9,363 nucleotides of DNA, taken from positions 1-9,363 of the forward strand of contig JAAXIW010000242.1 of the NCBI GenBank assembly GCA_012270135.1, written 5' to 3'. Positions 1 to 7,971 of the stretch are shown in pieces. Source of the stretch: Brevundimonas sp. (GTDB lineage: Bacteria; Pseudomonadota; Alphaproteobacteria; Caulobacterales; Caulobacteraceae). Every line of letters begins with the position of its first letter. Position 1 is the stretch's first letter. The notes beneath the pieces are model-generated. The model did no database searches. It saw nothing but the letters and a program-made list of their open reading frames with translations, and was not told the origin of the DNA. A program made the translations under genes and the position numbers.

Positions 1-855
<855 letters not shown>

Positions 856-856
<1 letters not shown>

Positions 857-2460
857 TGGGAGACAGCGCCCACATCGACCGCTTCGTCCTCGACCGCCTG
901 CCGCCGAAGGACCAGCAGCCGGACTTCATCTTCGACCGGCCGGAACTCGATTACCCGGACCGGCTCAACGCCGGCGTCGAACTGCTGCGCCGCGCGCTCG
1001 CCGCCGCGGGCCCGGACGGCCGCGCCCTGATCGACTTGGACCACGAATTCACCTGGAGCCGGGTCAACCTCATCTCCAGCCGGATGGCGAAGGTGCTGGT
1101 CGAGCAGCTGGGCCTCGTCCCCGGCAATCGGGTCCTGCTGCATGGCCCCAACAGCGCATGGACGGTGCTGGCGTGGTTCGCCATCCTGAAAGCGGGCGGC
1201 GTGGTGGTCGCCACCATGCCGATGCTCCGCGCCGCCGAACTGGCCACCGTCATGAACAAGGCGGAGATCAGCCACGCCCTTGTCTATGGCGCCCTCGCCG
1301 AAGCGGTGACCGAGGCCCGCGTCGCCGCCCCCTCTCTCACCCATGTGATGACCTCGGGCGAGTTGCAGACCGCCGCCCAGGCCCTGCCGCCCGGAACCGG
1401 CTTCGACGCCGTCGACACCGCCGCCGACGACCCGGCCCTGATCGCCTTCACATCGGGCACGACGGGCCAGCCCAAGGGCTGCGTCCATTTCCATCGCGAC
1501 ATCCTCGCCATGGCCGACACCTTCGCGAAGCACACTCTGGATCTGGGGTCGGGAGACATTGTCGTCGGCACCCCGCCGATCGCCTTCACCTTCGGTCTCG
1601 GCGGGCTGGTGGTCTTCCCGGCCAGCGCCGGCGCGGCGACCGCCTTCGCGCCCCGCCCCGGTTTCGACGCCCTCGCCGAGACCATCGCGCGGTGCAAGGC
1701 CACCGCCCTGTTCACCGCCCCGACCGGCTACCGCGCCCTGCTTAAACTGGCGGCCGAGCACGACCTGTCCAGCCTGCGCACCTGCGTTTCCGCCGGCGAG
1801 GCCCTGCCCGCCGCCACCTCCGACGCCTGGCATGAGGTCACCGGCGTGCGCATCGTCGACGGCATCGGCTCGACCGAGATGATCCACATCTTCATCTCCG
1901 CCAGCGGCGACGACATCCGCCCGGGCTCCACCGGCAAGGCGGTGCCCGGCTACGAGGCCCGCATCGTCGACGCCGACGGGCATCCCCTGCCCCCCGGCGA
2001 GACCGGCCGCCTCGCCGTGCGCGGCCCGACGGGCTGCCGCTACCTCGACGACGCGCGCCAGTCCGCCTACGTCCGGAACGGCTGGAACCTGACCGGCGAC
2101 GTCTATCGGCTGGATGAGCACGGCTATTTCTGGTTCGTGGCCCGCGCCGACGACATGATCATCTCGTCCGGCTACAACATCGGCGCTCCCGAGGTGGAGA
2201 ACGCCCTGCTGCGCCATCCCGCCGTGGCCGAAGCGGCGGTCATCGGCGTCCCCGACGATGAGCGCGGCCAGATCGTCAAGGCGTTCGTGGTGCTCAACCC
2301 GGACCACGGCGCGTCCGACGCCCTCCGCTGCGAGCTGCAGGACCATGTGAAGGGCGTCATCGCCCCCTACAAATACCCCCGCGCGCTGGAGTTCACGGAC
2401 GCCCTGCCCAAGACCCAGACCGGCAAGCTGCAACGCTTCCGGCTGAAGGCGGGCGCATGA
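856..2460 (+). CDS. Aryl-CoA ligase of the benzoate/2-aminobenzoate-CoA ligase family
   Basis: An AMP-forming acid:CoA ligase of 534 residues, the normal length for the ANL superfamily. It would activate an aromatic carboxylate with ATP to an acyl-adenylate and then to a CoA thioester in the cytoplasm. Motifs seen: the phosphate-binding loop TSGTTGQPKG at residues 199-208; DGIGSTEMIHIF near 335-346, whose form is characteristic of benzoate, hydroxybenzoate and aminobenzoate CoA ligases rather than fatty acyl ligases; the hinge region RADDMIISSGYNIG starting at R430; and the catalytic C-terminal lysine K524 in PKTQTGKLQR. The start is set by a good Shine-Dalgarno and by the one-base overlap with the dehydrogenase; the stop overlaps the thioesterase start (ATGA). 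Anthranilate is the favoured substrate because of the acyl-CoA dehydrogenase and RidA-like neighbours. Benzoate, salicylate or hydroxybenzoate remain possible, since specificity cannot be read from the motifs alone. Confidence 0.93.
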
Positions 2461-2879
2461 GCGGCCAAGTCTTCACCACGGAACGCAAGGTGCGCTTCGC
2501 CGACTGCGACGCGGCCGGCATCGTCTTCTATCCGCGTTATTTCGAGATGCTGAACGGCGTGGTCGAAGACTGGTTCGCGGGCCCGCTGGCCGCCTCGTTC
2601 CGCGACCTGCACATGGAGCGCGGCGTCAGCGTGCCGACCGCCGCCGTCGAGGCCCGCTTCATCGCTCCGTCGCGGCTCGAGGACGACCTGACCTTCTCCC
2701 TGACCGTGGCCAGACTCGGCGGCGCCTCCTGCGGACTGCGCCACACCATCGACTGCGGCGTTCAGCGCCGCTTCGAGGCGACCCAGACCATCGTCTTCGT
2801 CGGTCGCTCGCTGAAGCCCGAGCCCTGGCCCGAGGCCCTGCGCGCCCGCATCGAGCCCTTCGTGGAGACCCGACCATGA
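2457..2879 (+). CDS. Acyl-CoA thioesterase, 4-hydroxybenzoyl-CoA thioesterase-like hotdog fold
   Basis: A 140-residue single-domain hotdog thioesterase that hydrolyses an acyl- or aroyl-CoA to the free acid and CoA. The N-terminal segment FADCDAAGIVFYPRYF (residues 14-29) closely follows the Pseudomonas-type 4-hydroxybenzoyl-CoA thioesterase pattern; D18 aligns with its catalytic Asp17. Length fits the family (about 135-145 residues). It overlaps the ligase stop and the RidA-like start by four bases each (ATGA), so it is made with the enzyme that forms aroyl-CoA. The likely role is recovery of CoA from stalled or wrong thioesters, as known for 4HBT-type thioesterases associated with aerobic benzoyl-CoA metabolism; this role is inferred. 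It could also be a YbgC-like general short-chain thioesterase. Confidence 0.88.
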   Translation: MSGQVFTTERKVRFADCDAAGIVFYPRYFEMLNGVVEDWFAGPLAASFRDLHMERGVSVPTAAVEARFIAPSRLEDDLTFSLTVARLGGASCGLRHTIDCGVQRRFEATQTIVFVGRSLKPEPWPEALRARIEPFVETRP

Positions 2880-3271
2880 ACCGCGTCCTGCTGCCCGAGG
2901 GCTGGCCCCGGCCCAGAGGCTATTCCAACGGCGTGGAGGCGACCGGCCGGATGGTCTTCGTCGCCGGCCAGATCGGCTGGACCCCGGACGGCGCCTTCCC
3001 CGACGGATTCGCCGCCCAGTTCCGCCAGACCATCGACAACACGCTCGCCGTCCTCGCCGAGGCCGGGGCCGGGCCCGAACACATCGTCCGCATGACCTGG
3101 TACGTCGTCGACAAGGCCGAATACCTGTCGTCCCTGCGCGAGATCGGCGCGGTCTGGCGCGAGCGCATCGGCCCCCACTACCCGGCCATGGCCGTGGTCG
3201 AGGTCAAGGGACTGATCGAGGACGCCGCCCGCGTCGAGATCGAGACCACAGCCGTGATCCCCACCGCCTGA
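2876..3271 (+). CDS. RidA-family (YjgF/YER057c/UK114) protein lacking the usual arginine
   Basis: A 131-residue protein of the Rid family, small trimeric proteins. The best-known members (RidA) hydrolyse reactive enamine/imine intermediates to ketones and ammonia. Seen: GRMVFVAGQIGW (residues 24-35), the amphipathic QFRQTIDNTLAVLAEAG stretch (48-64), and the C-terminal VEVKGL...ARVEIETTAV (108-127) that matches E. coli VEVARL...VKIEIEAIAV. At the position of the active-site Arg105 of E. coli RidA, the alignment gives Gly112 with Lys111 beside it, so classical imine deaminase activity is doubtful; the family glutamate (E123) is kept. It is the last gene of the operon, four bases overlapping the thioesterase. 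By context it may act on an amino-cyclohexene-type CoA intermediate, for example helping to remove the anthranilate nitrogen. That role is inference. No clear terminator follows. Confidence 0.9.
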   Translation: MNRVLLPEGWPRPRGYSNGVEATGRMVFVAGQIGWTPDGAFPDGFAAQFRQTIDNTLAVLAEAGAGPEHIVRMTWYVVDKAEYLSSLREIGAVWRERIGPHYPAMAVVEVKGLIEDAARVEIETTAVIPTA

Positions 3272-3330
3272 CCGCTTGATCCCGCGCCCCCGCTCGGTCA
3301 GGGTCGCCCGCTTCCACCCGGACCCGCCCC

Positions 3331-4245
3331 TTGCCTCTGACTTCACCCGATGACCGCTATCTCGACGAGCTGGAGGCGGAGTCCATCCAGATCATCCGCG
3401 AGACGGTCGCCCAGTGCGCCCGGCCGGTCATGCTGTTCTCGGCCGGCAAGGATTCGGCGGTCATGCTGCATCTGGCGCGCAAGGCCTTCTTCCCGGCCCC
3501 GCCGCCCTTCCCCCTGCTGCACGTCGATACGGCGTGGAAATTCCGCGAGATGTACGCCTACCGGGACCGCGCCGCGGCGCAGGCCGGCATGGAACTGCTG
3601 GTCTGGCGCAATCCGCAGGCCGAAGCGCAGGGGATCAATCCCTTCGACCACGGCCCGACCGTTCACACCGACCTCTGGAAGACCCAGGGGCTGAAGCAGG
3701 CGCTCGACCACCACGGCTTCGACGCGGCCTTCGGCGGAGCCCGCCGCGACGAGGAGAAGAGCCGCGCCAAGGAGCGCATCTTCTCGTTCCGCAGCCGCAC
3801 CCATGTCTGGGACCCGAAGGCCCAGCGGCCCGAGCTCTGGCGGCTCTACAACGCCCGCGTCCACAAGGGGGAGTCGGTCCGGGTCTTCCCCCTGTCCAAC
3901 TGGACCGAGATGGACGTCTGGCGCTACGTCCGGCGCGAGGGGATCGACGTCGTCTCCCTGTATTTCGCCGCCGAACGGCCGGTGGTCGAACGCGACGGGG
4001 CGCTGATCATGGCCGACGACGAGCGCATGAGGCTGCGGCCCGGCGAGACGCTCCAGACCCGCCGCGTGCGGTTCCGCACCCTCGGCTGCTACCCCCTGAC
4101 CGGCGCCATCGACAGCGAGGCGGCCGATCTCACCGCCGTCATCGCGGAGATGGCCGCGTCGCGCGCCTCCGAGCGTCAGGGCCGCGCCATCGACCAGGAC
4201 CCGACCGCCTCGATGGAGATCAAGAAGCGCGAGGGCTATTTCTGA
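3331..4245 (+). CDS. cysD: Sulfate adenylyltransferase subunit 2 (CysD)
   Basis: The catalytic subunit of ATP sulfurylase, which with CysN makes adenosine 5'-phosphosulfate (APS) and pyrophosphate from ATP and sulfate. Its 304 residues match the usual ~300. Seen: EAESIQIIRE at the N-terminus, the PP-loop SAGKDS at residues 37-42 followed by VMLHLARKAF, the GGARRDEEKSRAKERIFSFR block from residue 135, PLSNWTEMDVWRY, the TLGCYPLTGAIDSEA block, and the C-terminal SMEIKKREGYF ending. The start is TTG: the frame has a stop at 3277-3279 and no ATG or GTG before 3331, and the ATG at 3350 is in another frame. The resulting N-terminus is within about one residue of E. coli CysD length. No strong Shine-Dalgarno is visible before the TTG. 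The stop overlaps the cysNC start by one base (TGATG), so coupled translation of the two partner subunits is expected. Confidence 0.96.
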   Translation: MPLTSPDDRYLDELEAESIQIIRETVAQCARPVMLFSAGKDSAVMLHLARKAFFPAPPPFPLLHVDTAWKFREMYAYRDRAAAQAGMELLVWRNPQAEAQGINPFDHGPTVHTDLWKTQGLKQALDHHGFDAAFGGARRDEEKSRAKERIFSFRSRTHVWDPKAQRPELWRLYNARVHKGESVRVFPLSNWTEMDVWRYVRREGIDVVSLYFAAERPVVERDGALIMADDERMRLRPGETLQTRRVRFRTLGCYPLTGAIDSEAADLTAVIAEMAASRASERQGRAIDQDPTASMEIKKREGYF

Positions 4246-6056
4246 TGGCCCGCGACCTCGTCCGCCTGATCACCTGCGGCTCCGTCGACGACGGCAAGTC
4301 GACCCTGATCGGCCGCCTGCTGCACGACGCCGGCGCGGTGCCGGAAGACCAGCTGGCCGCCCTGCGCGCGCCCTCGGGCGAGGTGGATGTCTCGCGGCTG
4401 TTCGACGGCCTCGACGCCGAGCGTGAGCAGGGCATCACCATCGACGTGGCCTATCGTCATTTCGAGACCGCCGGTCGGCGCTTCATCCTCGCCGACACGC
4501 CGGGCCACCCGCAGTATACACGCAACATGGTCACCGCCGCCTCGACGGCGGACGTCGCCGTGGTGCTGGTCGACGCCCGCAAGGGCCTGCTGCCCCAGAC
4601 CCGCCGTCACTCGTATCTGGTCGGCCTGATGGGCGTCCGGCGCGTGCTGCTGGCGGTCAACAAGATGGATCTGGTCGGCTGGTCCCAGGCGCTGTTCGAC
4701 GAGATCGCCGCCGACTACCGCGCCCTCGCCGCCGATCTCGGCCTGACCGAAGTCGCAGCCGTCCCCGTGTCGGGACTGACCGGCGACAATGTCGTCGGCC
4801 GTTCGACGACCATGCCCTGGCACGACGGCCCGACCCTGCTGCAATGGCTGGAGACCATCGACCTCGCCGACGCCGAGCCCGGCTCGTTCCGCATGCCCGT
4901 GCAGTGGGTCAACCGCCCCGACGCCGACTTCCGCGGCTACGCCGGACGAATCTCGGCCGGCACCGTCCGACCCGGCGACGCGGTCAGGGTCCTGCCCTCA
5001 GGCCGCACGACCACTGTCGACCGTATCGTCACCCTCGACGGCGACCTGGCCGAGGCGGGGTCCGGCCAGTCGGTCACCCTGACCCTGAGCGACCACCTCG
5101 ACGTCTCGCGCGGCGACGTGCTGGCCGCCGCCGACGCCCCGCCCGAAGCCGCCGATCAATTCGAGATCGACCTCGTCTGGATGGCGGACGCCCCCCTGCT
5201 GCCGGGCCGCGCCTATGTCGTCAGACTGGGCGCCGCCACGGTCACCGGCCAGGTCACCGACATCCGCCACAGGGTCAATGTCGAGACGCTGGAGCCGCTG
5301 GCCGCCCGCACGCTGGAGCTCAACGACATCGGCGTCTGCCACCTCCATCTCGACGCCCCCCTGACCTTCGAGCCCTATACCGACAGCCGCCATCTCGGCG
5401 GCCTGATCCTGATCGACCGCCAGACCAATGAGACCGTCGGCGCGGGCCTGATCCGCTTCGCCCTGCGCCGCTCGGCCAATGTCCAGTGGCAGGCGCTCGA
5501 CGTCGGCCGCGCCGAACGGGCCGCCCTGAAGCGCCAGAGGCCGCTGGTGCTGTGGTTCACCGGCCTGTCCGGGGCCGGCAAGTCGACCATCGCCAATCTG
5601 GTCGACAAGCGGCTGTTCGCCGACGGCCGCCACACCTTCCTGCTGGACGGCGACAACGTCCGCCACGGCCTCAACAACGATCTCGGCTTCACCGACGCCG
5701 ACCGGGTCGAGAACATCCGCCGCGTCACCGAGGTGGCCCGGCTGATGGCCGACGCCGGCCTGATCGTGCTGGTCTCCGCCATCTCGCCCTTCGCCGCCGA
5801 GCGCCGCATGGCCCGCGAGCGGATGGAGCCAGGCGAGTTCGTCGAAATCTTCGTCGACGCCCCGCTGGAGGTGGTCGAGGGCCGCGACGTCAAGGGCCTC
5901 TACCGCAAGGCCCGGGCGGGTCAGCTGCGCAACTTCACCGGCATCGACAGCCCCTACGAGCGGCCCGAAGGTCCCGACATCCACATCGACGCCGCCGTCC
6001 TGACTCCCGATCAGGCCTGCGAGCGCATCATCGAGGCGATCCGCGACCGGCTTTGA
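4245..6056 (+). CDS. cysNC: Bifunctional sulfate adenylyltransferase GTPase subunit / APS kinase (CysNC)
   Basis: A 603-residue fusion. The N-terminal CysN half is a GTPase related to elongation factor EF-Tu whose GTP hydrolysis drives APS synthesis by CysD. The C-terminal CysC half phosphorylates APS to PAPS, the sulfate donor for reduction or sulfotransferases. CysN motifs: G1 GSVDDGKST (residues 12-20), GITID effector (63-67), DTPGH (84-88), NKMD (139-142), then the beta-barrel domains to about 430. CysC motifs: Walker A GLSGAGKST (440-448), DGDNVRHGLN from D468, and SAISPF with S514 at the position of the phosphorylated serine of E. coli CysC. All catalytic landmarks are intact. The ATG at 4245 overlaps the cysD stop and has GAGGG nine bases upstream, and MARDLVRLITCGS is the expected CysN N-terminus; the longer open frame upstream is out of frame with cysD and is not real. 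The last 29 bases overlap the convergent SemiSWEET gene. No cysH or cysIJ genes are nearby. Confidence 0.96.
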   Translation: MARDLVRLITCGSVDDGKSTLIGRLLHDAGAVPEDQLAALRAPSGEVDVSRLFDGLDAEREQGITIDVAYRHFETAGRRFILADTPGHPQYTRNMVTAASTADVAVVLVDARKGLLPQTRRHSYLVGLMGVRRVLLAVNKMDLVGWSQALFDEIAADYRALAADLGLTEVAAVPVSGLTGDNVVGRSTTMPWHDGPTLLQWLETIDLADAEPGSFRMPVQWVNRPDADFRGYAGRISAGTVRPGDAVRVLPSGRTTTVDRIVTLDGDLAEAGSGQSVTLTLSDHLDVSRGDVLAAADAPPEAADQFEIDLVWMADAPLLPGRAYVVRLGAATVTGQVTDIRHRVNVETLEPLAARTLELNDIGVCHLHLDAPLTFEPYTDSRHLGGLILIDRQTNETVGAGLIRFALRRSANVQWQALDVGRAERAALKRQRPLVLWFTGLSGAGKSTIANLVDKRLFADGRHTFLLDGDNVRHGLNNDLGFTDADRVENIRRVTEVARLMADAGLIVLVSAISPFAAERRMARERMEPGEFVEIFVDAPLEVVEGRDVKGLYRKARAGQLRNFTGIDSPYERPEGPDIHIDAAVLTPDQACERIIEAIRDRL

Positions 6057-6327
6057 CGTCCGGGTCGCCGTCCCTGAACCGCCACTTCATCACCAGCACC
6101 CCCGCCGACATCAGCAGGGCGCAGGAATTCGCCACCGTCACCGGCCACGCTCCGGTCATGACCCCGTAGGCCACCCACAGGGAAAAGCAGGTCACCGTCA
6201 GGGCATAGGTCCTCAGCGACACCGACGAGGCGTCACGCGTCTTCCAGATCTTGACCATCTGCGGCGCGAAACTGGTGACGGAACAGACGGCTGCGGCGGA
6301 GCCGACGACATTGGCTGCGAGACTCAT
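6028..6327 (-). CDS. SemiSWEET-type PQ-loop sugar transporter
   Basis: A 99-residue membrane protein with the layout of a bacterial SemiSWEET, a three-helix half-transporter that dimerises in the inner membrane and carries small sugars or related solutes. Likely helices are at residues 3-23, 38-59 and 62-82. Seen: SFAPQMVKIWKTRDASSVS with the PQ motif at P22-Q23 at the end of helix 1, then W51 in helix 2 and N67 in helix 3, which correspond in kind to the Trp and Asn lining the substrate pocket in studied SemiSWEETs. The ATG (complement of 6325-6327) begins 36 bases after the amidase stop, so cotranscription is likely; the ribosome site is weak (GGGCGG immediately before the start). The polar tail (residues 84-99) is encoded partly antisense to the end of cysNC. 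The family is secure; the substrate is unknown. Confidence 0.88.
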   Translation of the reverse strand: MSLAANVVGSAAAVCSVTSFAPQMVKIWKTRDASSVSLRTYALTVTCFSLWVAYGVMTGAWPVTVANSCALLMSAGVLVMKWRFRDGDPDVKAGRGSPR

Positions 6328-6363
6328 CCGCCCAAAAGGCGCGGCGCCCGGCGGGGTTCCGTT

Positions 6364-7959
6364 CTAGTGGAACGGGGCCAGCAGCGGCGCCAGCGTCTCG
6401 CCCTCGTCGACCGTCCGCCCGAACCGCGGCGGCCGCATCGCCTGCGTCAGCTGCTCGAACGCATACCCCAGCGACAGCACCCTGGCGTCCTGCCACTTGC
6501 CGGCGATGAAACTCATCCCGACCGGCAGGCCGTCGACGAAGCCCATCGGCACGGTCAGGTGGGGATAGCCCGCCACCGCCGGCAGGGTGCTGGCCGCGCC
6601 GGCGTAGTGGTCGCCGTTGATCACGTCGATGGTCCAGGCCGGGCCCGTCGTCGGCGCGATCAGGGCGACGAGGTCGTGCTCGCGCATCAGCCGGTCGATG
6701 CCCTCGGCCCCGGCCAGCCGCAGCGAGGTCGCCCGCGCCTCGACATAGGCGGGGTCGTCCAGCCCGCCCTTCGCCTGCGCCTGGATGAACAGCTCCTGCC
6801 CGAACAGGGCCAGCTCGCGCGGCGTCCGCTCGTTGAAGGCGATGACGTCGGCCAGCGTCCGCGTCGACACCTGCGCCGGGTCGGTCGAGGCGAGGTAGGC
6901 GTTCAGATCGTGCTTCAGCTCGAACAGCAGCACCTCCAGCTCGGCCCCGCCGATGGCGTTCATGTCGGGCCCTTCGGTGATCTCGACGAGCACCGCCCCC
7001 GCCTCGAGCAGCTTCTGAAGATTGGCCTCGAACACCGCGTCGGTCTTGGGCGAATAGCCCATCAGGAAGCGCGCCACCCCGATCCGCGCGCCCCGCAGCG
7101 ACCCGGCGTCCAGCGCCGCGCGATAGTCGACCTTGCGCGCGTCCGCCTCGGCCGTGGCGGCGTCCAGCGGGTCCGAGCCGGCGATGGCGTTCAGCACGAT
7201 GGCCGCGTCCTCGACGGTCCGCGTCATCGGCCCGGCCGTGTCCTGTGAATGGCTGATCGGCACGATGTGGGTGCGCGACACCAGCCCCACGGTCGGCTTG
7301 AAGCCGACGATGCCGTTGATCGCCGCCGGGCAGGTGATCGAGCCGTCGGTCTCGGTGCCGATCGCCGCCGGCGCCAGTCCCGCCGCCACCGCCGCGCCGC
7401 TGCCCGAGGACGAGCCGCAGGTGTTGCGGTCCAGCGCGTGCGGATTGCGCGTCAGCCCCCCGACCGCGCTCCAGCCGCTGGTCGAATTGGTCGAGCGGAT
7501 ATTGGCCCACTCCGACAGATTGGTCTTGCCGAGGATCACCGCCCCCTCGGCCCGCAGCCGCGCCACCAGCGGCGCATCGCGTCCCGGCGCATTGTCGATC
7601 AGCGCCAGCGACCCGGCCGTGGTCGGCATGTCCGCCGTCTCGATATTGTCCTTGATCAGGATGGGCATGCCGGCGATGCCGTTGGTCTGAGGCCGGTCGC
7701 CTGGGCTTCGCGCGTCTGACCACAAAACGACGGCATTGACGCTCCCCTTGTCACGAACGCAGAGCTCCTGCACGGGTCCGGGCAGACCTTCGCACGCCTC
7801 AAGCGCCCGGATAGCGGCAGGATTTCCGGTCGCCACGCCCATATAGATGACATCGACGGCGGGATCGCTTCGCGACGCTGCGACGTCAACACTGATGCAC
7901 CCGCCCAGCGAGACTACGCCGATCGCAAGGCTCGTCAGTCCGATCCTGTTGAAGCGCAT
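6364..7959 (-). CDS. Amidase-signature lipoprotein, paralogue of the upstream amidase
   Basis: A 531-residue amidase-signature hydrolase resembling peptide amidases, which cleave amide bonds such as C-terminal amides. The Ser-cisSer-Lys triad can be placed: K103 in PILIKDN, S183 in CGSSSGSG, and nucleophile S207 in GTETDGSI, with the 24-residue S-S spacing typical of the family. The N-terminus MRFNRIGLTSLAIGVVSLGGC has a basic start, a hydrophobic core and a lipobox (L18-G-G-C21), so export and lipid anchoring are likely. Residue 22 is Ile, not Asp, which fits outer-membrane sorting under the E. coli rule. Residues 22-95 are unlike the paralogue, include C56 and C67, and use more A/T-ending codons (AGG, GTA, AGT, GCA, TCA, CCA) than the core. 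The ATG at 7959 is preferred over the one at 7965 because GAGGGG lies six bases before it. The start lies directly after the stop of the upstream amidase. Substrate is unknown. Confidence 0.92.
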   Translation of the reverse strand: MRFNRIGLTSLAIGVVSLGGCISVDVAASRSDPAVDVIYMGVATGNPAAIRALEACEGLPGPVQELCVRDKGSVNAVVLWSDARSPGDRPQTNGIAGMPILIKDNIETADMPTTAGSLALIDNAPGRDAPLVARLRAEGAVILGKTNLSEWANIRSTNSTSGWSAVGGLTRNPHALDRNTCGSSSGSGAAVAAGLAPAAIGTETDGSITCPAAINGIVGFKPTVGLVSRTHIVPISHSQDTAGPMTRTVEDAAIVLNAIAGSDPLDAATAEADARKVDYRAALDAGSLRGARIGVARFLMGYSPKTDAVFEANLQKLLEAGAVLVEITEGPDMNAIGGAELEVLLFELKHDLNAYLASTDPAQVSTRTLADVIAFNERTPRELALFGQELFIQAQAKGGLDDPAYVEARATSLRLAGAEGIDRLMREHDLVALIAPTTGPAWTIDVINGDHYAGAASTLPAVAGYPHLTVPMGFVDGLPVGMSFIAGKWQDARVLSLGYAFEQLTQAMRPPRFGRTVDEGETLAPLLAPFH

Positions 7960-7965
7960 GCCCAT

Positions 7966-7971
7966 CCCCTC
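7966..7971 (-). promoter_or_regulatory. Shine-Dalgarno that decides the start of the lipoprotein amidase
   Basis: Read on the minus strand, GAGGGG overlaps the TGA stop of the upstream amidase and is followed directly by ATGGGCATG. The first ATG (7965) has no spacer from this site, whereas the second (7959) is six bases away, the normal distance. The second ATG is therefore the likelier start, removing two residues (Met-Gly) and leaving the signal peptide intact. Confidence 0.6.

Noticed and set aside
3272..3330. The 59-base gap before cysD as a promoter, terminator or sulfur-responsive leader.
   Set aside because: No convincing -35/-10 pair, stem with U-run or riboswitch-like conserved element could be seen in this C-rich stretch; transcription from the upstream operon or an unrecognised promoter are both possible.
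3414..4244. An upstream extension of the cysNC frame running through most of cysD.
   Set aside because: It is out of frame with cysD, arginine- and proline-rich, and matches no CysN N-terminus; the ATG at 4245 gives the expected family start.
6334..6349. A terminator-like hairpin on the minus strand (GGGCG-CCG-CGCC followed by TTTT) between the lipoprotein amidase and the SemiSWEET gene.
   Set aside because: The stem is only four to five pairs with a three-base loop and lies seven bases before the SemiSWEET start, where termination would be odd. In DNA this GC-rich, such short hairpins arise by chance.
6233..7723. A long alternative minus-strand frame and plus-strand frames across the amidases.
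   Set aside because: Their translations are Gly/Arg-rich shadows; the amidase frame contains the full catalytic signature without interruption.
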